64,000 nt of DNA from Roseburia sp. 831b (GTDB lineage: Bacteria > Bacillota > Clostridia > Lachnospirales > Lachnospiraceae): NCBI RefSeq assembly GCF_001940165.2, contig NZ_CP135162.1, positions 299,501-363,500 on the forward strand, read 5' to 3'. Positions within the stretch are counted from its first letter, which is position 1, and each line of letters begins with the position of its first letter. Made by a program: the position numbers and the translations under genes. Of the stretch, positions 24,934 through 34,201 are shown in pieces. The notes beneath the pieces are model-generated. The model made no database searches and was not told where the DNA came from. It saw only the letters and a list, made by a program, of their open reading frames with translations.

Positions 24934-27900
24934 ATGCTAAGAGATTTTTCAGAAACAGCAAAAAAAAAATTTTTAAAGTATGTAGATGAAGTAACAGCAA
25001 CCGGTACATGGGATCAGATAAAAGATTTCTTTGGTGACATTGGACTGACCGTGCAAAGCTGGCTGGGGCAACTCGACATTCAGAAGTATGTAGATGACGT
25101 AGACACTTATCATAAGAAAGTGCTGGACAAAAATAACACCACAGCCAGGCAGATCGAAGAGATTTTTTCCAATGTACAGGCAGTTGATACCAGATACTTA
25201 AGCATCGTAAGCAGCCAGGTTACCTGCGGAAATAACATCATAAAATTCATCAATGACCTTGCCAGCACCATTGATCCAACTGGTGGAAACATGGATATGG
25301 GAAGGATGAAGGGGGTTTTAGATGCAGATGTAGAGAACATCAAAGATGCCGAGGCAACTGTGGAAAAGACCATCGAGGAAAAGATGCTTGGAACCGAGGC
25401 AGAAGGCTGCATGAACAGTGAAGATCCGGTAAACCTAAGTACCGGAAACTTCATTTATGAACATGAAGACTTAAAAATCGCAGGAGAGATTCCGTTATCG
25501 TTCCACCGGTATTACAACTCCAAGGACAGCAGGACGGGTGTTCTAGGTAACTGCTTTTTACATAATTACCAGATTGCCTTAGAAAAAGAAGAAAACGGAA
25601 CCATCGGGGTGCGTCTTGCAGACGGACAGATTAACTACCATGACAGAAATGAGAAAGAAGAGTACACTGCAAGAAACACGCCGCTTGAATTCCTAAAGGA
25701 AACTGAAAAAGGGTATTTCCTCGTGCATCCGGGGCAGGAGAAGATATCCTTTGACCGGGAAGGAAAGATGCTGCGGAAAGAAGATGTAAATGGAAGAGGC
25801 ATCTCTTTTTCCTATTATGAAGACGGAAAGTTAGAAAAAGCCACAGCGGATAACGGAAGCAGTCTGACTTACTGTTATAATGAAAAAGGACAGCTTGAAA
25901 AAGTAACCGACCACACCGGAAGAAGTGTGCGCTTACAGTACCAGAATGAAACACTAAAGAAAGTGACAACAGCATCCGGGGCAGAGTACACTTATACCTA
26001 TGGGGAAAACGGAAGAATCACGGAAGTTGAAAATGCCCGCCATGTCACACCCGTAAAAAATACCTATGACAAAAGATTCCGTATCATCCACCAGGAGTTT
26101 CCGGACGGTGGAACAATGGAGTTTTCCTACGATGACAAAAACCGCCGCGTTACACTCACAGAGCGCAACGGCAGTAAAATCATCCACGTGCATGATGACC
26201 GTTACCGCAATACAGAGACCATCTACGAGGATGGAACCAAAGAGCGTTACCTTTATAATGACAAAAACCAGTGCATCAGCAGAACAGACCGCCTGGGCAG
26301 AACGACAAGAATGGCGTATGATAACCGCGGAAACCTCACCCAGACCGTGGATGCCCTAAAGCGCAGGGTCAATTACACCTACGATGCAGACTGCCATCTG
26401 GTCAGTGTCAGCATCAATGGAAAAGAACGCTTAAAAAATCACTATGATGCAAAAGGAAATCTGACCGGAACAGAAAACCTGTATGGAAACAAAGTCGGTA
26501 TCAAAAACGATGCGGCAGGAAGACCACGGGCAGTCACCTATGCGGACGGAAGCTTTTTCGAAATCGGCTATGATGACAAAGGAAATATTGTCCGTTTAAC
26601 AGATGCTGCAGGAGGCGTGACAACCTACGGTTATGATGCCTTAAACCGTGTGACAGAAACCGTGGATGCCAATCAGAACGCAACACGTTATACCTATGAT
26701 GCAGCCGACCGGATCACAACGGTAACCGATGCCATGGGAAACCAGAGAGCCTACACCTACAATGCGGGCGGAAAAATCACGGCAATCCGGGATTTCGATG
26801 GAAATAAGGAAGGATTTGCCTACAACCCGCTTGGAAAAGTAGAGACCTACACCGACAAAGAAGGACATACGGTACAGTTTACCTACGACAGGATGTGGAA
26901 CATTCGTTCCGTCACAGCACCGGACCAGGGAAAACAGGAATACTTCTATGACAAAGACAACCGTCTTGTGAAACAGGTACTTCCGATGGGCGGTGTGGTA
27001 ACCTATGCCTATGATGCAGCCGGAAACCGGACCGGAATGACAGACCCGGAAGGAAATACCACCCATTACCGTTATGATGCCGCAAACCGTCTGACGGAAG
27101 TGACGGAGCCGGACGGTGCAAAGACAGCGTATGAATACGACAGGGAAGGAAACCTGGTCAAAGAGACCAATGCCTGCGGTCAGGTGACATGCTATACCTA
27201 TGATGATTTAGGAAGAAGAACCAGTGTCACAGATGCGGCAGGAGCAACGACCAGTGTCTTCTACAACGAGCTCGGAAAAGCGGAGCGTATCTGTTATCCA
27301 AACGGAAGCAGCACCGTTTATACGTATGAAAAAGGTGGAAGACTAAAGAGTGTGCGTTACCCGGATGGAGCAGGAGAACACTACGGCTATGATGCCAAAG
27401 GAAACCTCACGGAGCGCATCACCACGGCAGGGGAACGTTACCACTATGGTTATGACAGCCTTGACCGTATCATCTCCATCCAGAATCCATCCGGAGGGGC
27501 AGCACACTTTACCTATGATGCATTAGGACGTGTCACGAAGGCAGAAGATGAGAATGGGAATACCACGTGTTACGAATACACCCCGAACGGAAACCTTGCA
27601 AAAGTAACGGATGCTTTAGGGAATGAGACCTTCTATCAGTATGATGCCATGGGACACCTGACACAGAGCAGCTGTACCGGAGTAAATGGGGAAGAACCAC
27701 AGAATACCACCTATACCTGGGATAAGGAAGGCCATGTGCTGGCAGTGACAGACCCGCTTGGAGATGTGGAGCGCTACACCTATGACCCGGCTGGAAGAAT
27801 GAAAGCGAAGGTGGATAAAGATGGCTATGAAACATCCTTCCACTATGGAAAAGACGGACAGGCAGAAGAAATCTGCTATGCAGACGGAAGAACCGTATCC

Positions 27901-30033
27901 TTAACGTATAATGCCATCCGCCAGTTAGAGGAAGTAAAAGACTGGCTCGGTACAACAAAGATCGCCATGGATGAGGCAGGACGGGTATCTTCTGTCACAG
28001 ACCCATACGGAAAAACGGTCGGGTATGAATGGGGAAGCATGGGAGAAAGAACGGCAGTTCTCTACCCGGATGGAAGAAAAGCAGCATATGAATATAACGA
28101 AGCGATGCAGCTGACCGCCATGAAACTCATATCCAATAAGGAACAGGAGAAAACAATCCGGTACCGCTACGATGACGCCGGAAGACTGACCGGAAAGCAG
28201 TTCCCGGGAGGAAACCGCACAGACTACTGCTACAACGGAGCCGGAAAAGTCGAAGAAATCTTACATACGGGAGCAGACTTTACAGAACGCTACCGCTACG
28301 GTTATGATGTCATGGGAAATAAAATCACGGCAGAAAAGGAAAGACCAGGTCTTCCGGAAGACAGTGGAAGTTTTTCCTATGGTTATGATGAATTAAACCG
28401 CCTGATCCATGTATCGCAGAATGGAAAAACACTCCGCTCCTACGGATATGATGCCTTTGGAAACCGAAGCAGCAAGACCGAGTACCAGACGGCAGGCGAA
28501 CTGGTGACAACCTACCGTTACAACACGAAAAACCAGCTGATGCAGGAGAACGATGCACATGGAACCAAAGACTATACCTATGACCACAGGGGAAACCTGT
28601 TATCCGTAACAAGCGGGGAAGAGGTTTTAAAAGCATACGGGTTTGATGCAGCAAACCAGATGAGCAGTTCCATGGGAAGGACAGACGGAACCATCCAAAA
28701 GGCAGTCTATCAGTATAACGGATTAGGTCACAGAATGGGACAACGCATTGCAACAGGGGATGCAGCCCCGGCCCGGACCATCCGTTATACCTTAGATCTG
28801 ACCCGTCAGTACCATAACCTCCTGCAGAAGACAGGAAGCGGCCCGGACCAGACTTACTTCTGGGATGGCAATGTCGCAGGAATGGAAGAAGAAGGAAGAG
28901 ACCACTTCTACTTCCAGGATGACTTAGGAAGTCCGATGCGCTTAACCGATGAGACAGGAAGAAGTGAGGAAGCCTACGGATTTGACGAATTCGGTAATAA
29001 CATCCGGACGGCAAAAGATATCTTTCAAGACTCCATGCAAAGCTTCGGCTTTACCGGTTATCAGATGGACAGCGCAGGAGGCCTCTACTTTGCCCAGGCA
29101 AGACGCTATGATGCCGGAGCAGGAAGATTTGTCAGTGAGGACTTCCTGAAAGGACATATCGCAGTACCATACACGATGAACCATTACAACTACTGCTGGA
29201 ACAGACCGATGGATTTGGTGGATTTGAATGGTATGTGGCCTAGTTTGAAGGACATCGGGAAGGGGATTAAAAATGCGGCAAGCAGTGTGGGAGAGTTTGT
29301 TTCTGACCATAAACAGCAAATAACAGGTGGGTTAATAATTGCTGGATCTGTAGTAGCAGCGGGAGCAGTATCATGCATCCCTGTTGTTGGAACTGTGGCG
29401 GCGGGAGCAATTTTGGGAGCAGGAATTGACGCAGGAATGCAATGTGCAATTAATGGAGAAATAAATGCAAAAGAGGTTGTTGTTTCAGGAGTTGTAGGGG
29501 GAATCCTGAGTTTTGTTCCTGGTGCAGCTTCAGGATTAACAAATTTAATGACAAATATTGGAACAAGTACAATTAGAAAAACTCTTATTACAGGAGCAAT
29601 TGAAGCAGGTTCGAATGCTGTTATAGGAAGTGCAACATCTGTTATAACAGATGTATGGGCAAATGGAAAAAAGATAAATGATGAATCTGTTTGGGAAAGA
29701 GCGGCTATTAATGGAATGGTAGCAGCTGGTGGAAGTGTTATATCCTCTATTTTTAACAACACTATTGGAAAGAGTATTTCTGACAGAATTCTGAAAAATA
29801 AGATTAGTGAAGATGTATACAGGCATTCTGCAAGGTCACAAGATTATGATATGGGAGCGTTAGCTGCATGGAAAAATTCGAGTGCAAATGTTTACAAAAA
29901 CATTAAGGATGTTTGGACTAATGTGAAAAATTGGTATGATATCAATTTGAATTGGATAACGAATGTTGGAACACAGATAGTTTCTAATAATTTGACTCAG
30001 AAGTGTAGTTTGAATGATGAGGAGGAAAAATGA
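24934..30033 (+). CDS. RHS-repeat polymorphic toxin B with T7SS-type N-terminus
   Basis: A 1699-residue protein with the same build as toxin A: the MLRDFS export module (1-140, clearly diverged from A), a DUF6531-like segment, RHS repeats and core, almost identical to A from about residue 150 to the DLVDLNGMWP junction. The tip (about 1435-1699) begins SLKDIGKGIKNAASS, has a glycine/alanine-rich pre-toxin part (ITGGLIIAGSVVAAGAV, GTVAAGAILGAGI), and ends in a soluble region of unknown activity (NSSANVYKNIKDVWTNVKNWYDI). Ten consecutive A bases at 24960-24969 in codons 9-12 make the gene prone to frameshift. The stop overlaps the next start by four bases. Confidence 0.85.
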   Translation: MLRDFSETAKKKFLKYVDEVTATGTWDQIKDFFGDIGLTVQSWLGQLDIQKYVDDVDTYHKKVLDKNNTTARQIEEIFSNVQAVDTRYLSIVSSQVTCGNNIIKFINDLASTIDPTGGNMDMGRMKGVLDADVENIKDAEATVEKTIEEKMLGTEAEGCMNSEDPVNLSTGNFIYEHEDLKIAGEIPLSFHRYYNSKDSRTGVLGNCFLHNYQIALEKEENGTIGVRLADGQINYHDRNEKEEYTARNTPLEFLKETEKGYFLVHPGQEKISFDREGKMLRKEDVNGRGISFSYYEDGKLEKATADNGSSLTYCYNEKGQLEKVTDHTGRSVRLQYQNETLKKVTTASGAEYTYTYGENGRITEVENARHVTPVKNTYDKRFRIIHQEFPDGGTMEFSYDDKNRRVTLTERNGSKIIHVHDDRYRNTETIYEDGTKERYLYNDKNQCISRTDRLGRTTRMAYDNRGNLTQTVDALKRRVNYTYDADCHLVSVSINGKERLKNHYDAKGNLTGTENLYGNKVGIKNDAAGRPRAVTYADGSFFEIGYDDKGNIVRLTDAAGGVTTYGYDALNRVTETVDANQNATRYTYDAADRITTVTDAMGNQRAYTYNAGGKITAIRDFDGNKEGFAYNPLGKVETYTDKEGHTVQFTYDRMWNIRSVTAPDQGKQEYFYDKDNRLVKQVLPMGGVVTYAYDAAGNRTGMTDPEGNTTHYRYDAANRLTEVTEPDGAKTAYEYDREGNLVKETNACGQVTCYTYDDLGRRTSVTDAAGATTSVFYNELGKAERICYPNGSSTVYTYEKGGRLKSVRYPDGAGEHYGYDAKGNLTERITTAGERYHYGYDSLDRIISIQNPSGGAAHFTYDALGRVTKAEDENGNTTCYEYTPNGNLAKVTDALGNETFYQYDAMGHLTQSSCTGVNGEEPQNTTYTWDKEGHVLAVTDPLGDVERYTYDPAGRMKAKVDKDGYETSFHYGKDGQAEEICYADGRTVSLTYNAIRQLEEVKDWLGTTKIAMDEAGRVSSVTDPYGKTVGYEWGSMGERTAVLYPDGRKAAYEYNEAMQLTAMKLISNKEQEKTIRYRYDDAGRLTGKQFPGGNRTDYCYNGAGKVEEILHTGADFTERYRYGYDVMGNKITAEKERPGLPEDSGSFSYGYDELNRLIHVSQNGKTLRSYGYDAFGNRSSKTEYQTAGELVTTYRYNTKNQLMQENDAHGTKDYTYDHRGNLLSVTSGEEVLKAYGFDAANQMSSSMGRTDGTIQKAVYQYNGLGHRMGQRIATGDAAPARTIRYTLDLTRQYHNLLQKTGSGPDQTYFWDGNVAGMEEEGRDHFYFQDDLGSPMRLTDETGRSEEAYGFDEFGNNIRTAKDIFQDSMQSFGFTGYQMDSAGGLYFAQARRYDAGAGRFVSEDFLKGHIAVPYTMNHYNYCWNRPMDLVDLNGMWPSLKDIGKGIKNAASSVGEFVSDHKQQITGGLIIAGSVVAAGAVSCIPVVGTVAAGAILGAGIDAGMQCAINGEINAKEVVVSGVVGGILSFVPGAASGLTNLMTNIGTSTIRKTLITGAIEAGSNAVIGSATSVITDVWANGKKINDESVWERAAINGMVAAGGSVISSIFNNTIGKSISDRILKNKISEDVYRHSARSQDYDMGALAAWKNSSANVYKNIKDVWTNVKNWYDINLNWITNVGTQIVSNNLTQKCSLNDEEEK

Positions 30034-31349
30034 CAAATTTTATATACATTTTTATGATTGTGACACTTATAGGTATAGGTGTTGGTATAAAAGCATTCAA
30101 TAGCGAAGACAGTGATACGGGAACAACAATTAAAAATATTCCAAATGGATGGAAAAGAGTTTTGCTGATTGGAAAGAATGTTCAAAAAACGGACATTCTA
30201 ATGCTAATTGGAACAATTATTTATTTGTTGTTTACAATTGGAGTGATCAGTATTTATCTATTTGCAAGTCATGAAATAAAAGTTGATTTGCAATATATAT
30301 TGTGTGCGGCATTTCTTGTGATGTTGTTTTTGGAAATATTTATTGTGGTATCAGTTGCTTATAGAGAGAAAAAGAATGATATAAAGCAAATGCATGTGCA
30401 CGAAAACGTTTATGTGTCACACAAAGAAAAAGATATTGAATGTGAAGTGTTTTCGAAATATGTTATTTCATCAAACAAACGATTAAAGGCGGTAAAGGGA
30501 AACGTATATATTTTTCCGGCGACATTATTTCATGAAATTGATGTGGAGGGAAATATATTTAGAGAGACATCCAAAGGAATAGAATATTTATCTAATGTAG
30601 GTGCGTATAAAAACATGGCAGAGCAATTAGCAGATGAAGGTTATCAGGTGATTCGTTTTGAGACAAAGAGTATAGCAGACATAAGCCTATCACTTGAAGA
30701 ATTATTAAGTAAACTTGTAAATGTTATAAATAATATTCAATGTGAAACAGGAGAATACCCGATATACTTGATTGGTCATAGCATCACATGCAATATTTTA
30801 TTATTGCTACAAAAAAAGATAGATACGCAAGGGATTGTACTATTATTTGGTGGTGGAGAGACCGGAAAACAGAGGATTATATCTAGGTGTAGACTCGATA
30901 GTTTCGGTAGAATCAAAAAAGTTCGGGAAAAGGAGGTAGAACGGGAGTATGAAAAGATAGAGTCATTGATCCAAAAAGGCAATGTAGTCACGGCATATGG
31001 GGAACTGTTTAATAGAGAATCAGAATTTTGGATTTCAATTTTATCGGAAATAGAAAAGCCAATTCTGTGTATATCTGCTGAAGTTGATTGGAATTATAAT
31101 GGCGAAGAAATAACTAAAAAGGTACATAATCAGAACGTAATATTTAAAATATTACCAGATGTAGATGCTACAATGAGACGAGGTTTTAGAAATCATTTGG
31201 CAATTAATAATTTGACGTATATGGGATATCTGAATCAAAAAGGGATAAAGAAACCTGAGGAGGGAAAGGATATACCATGGTATATGGAAGATATTGGAAA
31301 AGAAATCATTGTATATATGGATGCTTGTAAAAAGGAAGAATTATTATAA
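30030..31349 (+). CDS. Membrane alpha/beta-hydrolase-like protein, candidate immunity protein for RHS toxin B
   Basis: A 439-residue protein whose ATG overlaps the toxin stop (ATGA), so it is translationally coupled. Three predicted transmembrane helices lie in residues 1-110 (about 3-20, 50-75, 85-108). The rest resembles an alpha/beta hydrolase: strand YPIYLIGHSITC carries a nucleophile-elbow-like G-H-S-I-T that lacks the second glycine, and later segments KPILCISAEVDW and FRNHLAINN could supply acid and histidine. By position it should be the immunity protein. A hydrolase fold in that role would be unusual; the enzyme assignment is tentative. Confidence 0.6.
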   Translation: MTNFIYIFMIVTLIGIGVGIKAFNSEDSDTGTTIKNIPNGWKRVLLIGKNVQKTDILMLIGTIIYLLFTIGVISIYLFASHEIKVDLQYILCAAFLVMLFLEIFIVVSVAYREKKNDIKQMHVHENVYVSHKEKDIECEVFSKYVISSNKRLKAVKGNVYIFPATLFHEIDVEGNIFRETSKGIEYLSNVGAYKNMAEQLADEGYQVIRFETKSIADISLSLEELLSKLVNVINNIQCETGEYPIYLIGHSITCNILLLLQKKIDTQGIVLLFGGGETGKQRIISRCRLDSFGRIKKVREKEVEREYEKIESLIQKGNVVTAYGELFNRESEFWISILSEIEKPILCISAEVDWNYNGEEITKKVHNQNVIFKILPDVDATMRRGFRNHLAINNLTYMGYLNQKGIKKPEEGKDIPWYMEDIGKEIIVYMDACKKEELL

Positions 31350-31364
31350 TTACCGATAAAACAT

Positions 31365-32486
31365 TTCTGGGATGGCAATGTTGCCGGAATGGAAGAAGAA
31401 GGAAGAGACCACTTCTACTTCCAGGATGACTTAGGAAGCCCGATGCGCTTAGCAGATGAGGCAGGAAGAAGTGAGGAAGCCTACGGATTTGATGAATTCG
31501 GTAATGACATCCGGACTGCAAAAGATATCTTTCAAGACTCCATGCAAAGCTTTGGCTTCACGGGTTATCAGATGGACAGCGCAGGAGGATTGTATTTTGC
31601 ACAGGCAAGACGCTATGATGCCGGAGCAGGAAGATTTGTCAGTGAGGACTTCCTGAAAGGACATATCGCAGTACCATACACGATGAACCATTACAACTAC
31701 TGCTGGAACAGACTAATGGATATGGTGGATTTGAATGGTATGTGGCCTAGTTTGAAGGACATCGGGAAGGGGATTAAGGATGGTTTATCGGATGCATGGG
31801 ATGCAACAAAAAATTGGGCAAAATCCGATATCGGAAAGGTTGTATTAACTACGGCGGCAATTGCAGGAGTAGGTGCACTGTCAGTGGTTACAGGTGGAGT
31901 AGCAGGAGTTGTTCTTGGAGGAATAGCTGCTGGAGCTACTGCAGGAGCTGTAAGTGGAGGTGTATCCAATATGCTGACAGGTGGATCGTTTGCAAATGGT
32001 TATGTTGGAGGAGCTGTTAACGGAGGAATTGTTGGAGGCCTTACTGCGATTCCGGGCATTGGACCTGCTGTTATTCCAACCGCAAATTTTGTTGGAGGTG
32101 CTATTGGAGAAGTTGTGACGACAAAGCTAGATGAACCAGGTAAGGGATTGGATGTAATAGCTTTTGATGCATTAGCTAATGGTACAATACAGGCGATTAT
32201 TGGAACTGCTGCGGGAAAATTGTTCGGAAAGATAACACATGGAAATATAAATATCGTTAATAAAGTTGTTACAGGTGATTTAGATACTTTTATTGGTAAT
32301 AATGTCTTGGGTGATGATATTTATGCAAAGATTGCTACAGGATTTGTAAAGTATGTAGAAGGGTCTTTAGATACCTCAAGTTCTACAGTAAAAGATTTAT
32401 TATATGATAATTTGATTGGTGACTATATAGTAGAAAAATATGAAGATTATATTCAAGTACCGAAAGGAGAAGAAAAATGTTTCTAA
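31365..32486 (+). pseudogene. Orphan RHS C-terminal cassette (core end plus toxin tip C)
   Basis: From 31365 the sequence is again RHS core (FWDGNVAG to DLNGMWP at about 31749), over 90 percent identical to genes A and B, without N-terminus or RHS repeats. The frame begins directly after the stop of the previous gene, with no convincing ribosome site (first ATG 31389). The tip starts SLKDIGKGIKDGLSD and differs from A and B: a glycine-rich region (GGVAGVVLGGIAAGATAGAVSG) and an end domain with DDIYAKIATGFVKYVEGSL. It is a displaced cassette of the kind that can replace the tip of an intact RHS gene by recombination through the core. Confidence 0.8.
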
Positions 32487-32787
32487 CTATATTATGTACA
32501 ATTATTGATTTTGTTATTAGTAAATTAAGCCCATTTATAATATTGTTTATTTTATTTAAGTGGTATAAAAAAATGATGGTTTAATAATAAGTGCACAAGA
32601 TCGTGTTAATTTTATTAATCAGTACAAGGACAGTTCAGATGAGGGAATGAGGGCATGGGCTGAACTTTACGAAAGTGACGAAAGAACAAGAAAGCTGAGT
32701 AGAATTGTTTTTTCAATTCTATTTATACCAGTGATTTTTTTCGCAATATTAGTTGTTTATTTTAGTATTAAAAAATATATGGGATAA
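32477..32787 (+). pseudogene. Frameshifted two-TM small membrane gene behind orphan tip C
   Basis: ATG 32477 overlaps the end of the orphan toxin. The first frame gives 35 residues (MFLTILCTIIDFVISK, second part FIILFILFKWYKK) and stops. From the A7 run at 32567-32573 the adjacent frame stays open to 32787 and reads NDGLIISAQDRVNFINQ, ending in a second hydrophobic helix (IVFSILFIPVIFFAILVVYF). One added A would fuse them into a protein of about 103 residues. This is likely the immunity gene of tip C, broken or slippage-controlled. Confidence 0.6.
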
Positions 32788-32799
32788 GGGAGTTAGATA

Positions 32800-32997
32800 A
32801 TGCGTGATACAAAAATTAATATAATTGTCAGTTTTATAATGGGTGGAGTGATTTTAGTGGGAATATATGGCTTAAATCGTATCTATGTATTTATGGATGG
32901 TGTTGGAATAGGATTACTTATTGCGGGAATAATTTTTTTGAGTTTTGGATTGGGTATAGCGATTATAGAGTATATAAAGAAAAATAGAAAATCATAG
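32800..32997 (+). CDS. Small two-TM membrane protein
   Basis: A 65-residue protein with AAGGGAG upstream: helix 1 at about 8-25, helix 2 at about 37-56, basic ends. Unrecognised. It follows the frameshifted gene by 12 bp and probably belongs to the same toxin/immunity cassette. Confidence 0.5.
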   Translation: MRDTKINIIVSFIMGGVILVGIYGLNRIYVFMDGVGIGLLIAGIIFLSFGLGIAIIEYIKKNRKS

Positions 32998-33055
32998 AAT
33001 ATAATAGGGTTAACAAAGAACGAAAAGGTTAGAAAACAATTTATTCAAATCATAA

Positions 33056-33082
33056 TGAGAGGGATTAGTTCCCTCTCAATTT
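33056..33082 (+). terminator. Hairpin ending the orphan cassette
   Basis: A perfect 9-bp stem, TGAGAGGGA / TCCCTCTCA, with a five-base loop, followed by a short ATTT. It lies between the small membrane gene and the next RHS fragment. Confidence 0.55.
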
Positions 33083-33097
33083 AAGAAAAAAGATTCA

Positions 33098-33848
33098 AAG
33101 AACCAGCGTCACAGATGCGTCAGGAGCAACGACCAGTGTCTTCTACAACGGGCTCGGAAAAGCAGAGCGTATCTGTTATCCAAACGGAAGCAGCACCGTT
33201 TATACGTATGAAAAAGGTGGAAGACTAAAGATTGTGCGTTACCCGGATGGAGCAGGAGAACACTACGGTTATGATGCCAAAGGAAACCTCACGGAGCGCA
33301 TCACCACGGCGGGGGAACGTTATCACTATGGTTATGACAGTCTTGACCGTATCATCTCCATCCAGAATCCATCCGGAGGGGTGGCTTACTTTACCTATGA
33401 TGCATTAGGACGTGTCACGAAGGCAGAAGATGAGAATGGGAACACCACGTGTTACGAATACACCCCGAACGGAAACATTGCAAAAGTAACGGATGCCTTA
33501 GGGAATGAGACCTTCTATCAGTATGATGCCATGGGACACCTGATACAGAGCAGCTGTACCGGAGTAAATGGGGAAGAACCACAGAATACCACCTATACCT
33601 GGGATAAGGAAGGCCATGTGCTGGCAGTGACAGACCCGCTTGGAGATGTAGAGCGCTACACCTATGACCCGGCTGGAAGAATGAAAGCGAAGGTGGATAA
33701 AGATGGCTATGAAACATCCTTCCGTTATGGAAAAGACGGACAGGTAGAAGAAATCTGTTATGCAGACGGAAGAATCGTAATGAAAACGGAATGGAGATTC
33801 TGTATGAGTTTCTATATACGGGGACAGATTCACTTGCAGATTTGTTAA
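33098..33848 (+). pseudogene. Internal RHS-repeat fragment
   Basis: From about 33098 to 33779 the sequence matches the middle of the RHS genes (RTSVTDA to EEICYADGR), closest to gene B at several variable sites (GVNGEEP, EEICYAD). Both ends of the match are abrupt. The frame continues for 23 unrelated codons to a stop at 33848. It has no toxin module start and should be non-functional, but it provides homology for recombination. Confidence 0.8.
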
Positions 33849-33922
33849 GATTGATAAGAACAGATAATAAGACAATAAATAATATTAAAAATTTATAAAG
33901 AATCTTACTGGATATTGCGTAG

Positions 33923-34201
33923 GTGGTAACCTCAGCTGTTACAGTCGGAGATTCTTTGAAGAAGGTAGGAAAGATTCAAAAATTGTTGAAAACTTATCAA
34001 GGAATTGCTGGAAACCTGGATAAGATTTCAAATGGTAAATTTAATGTGAAAGAATATGCTGGGAAAAAGGCATTTTCCTATCTCAATTCTTATCAAGGAG
34101 CTTCTTTAGATGGAGATTTATTAAAAAATAGTGGTAAAGCCAAAAAGTCAATTACAACTTTTTTGGATAATTTAAAAACAGGAATAGGATGGGCATTTTA
34201 A
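33923..34201 (+). pseudogene. Probable remnant of a further toxin tip (D)
   Basis: 92 codons open from a GTG without clear ribosome site, directly after an in-frame stop: SAVTVGDSLKKVGKIQKLL to FLDNLKTGIGWAF. It resembles the C-terminal end of a glycine/lysine-rich toxin domain cut off from its RHS shell. The next gene starts on the following base, as immunity genes do. It could alternatively be a small intact protein. Confidence 0.45.
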
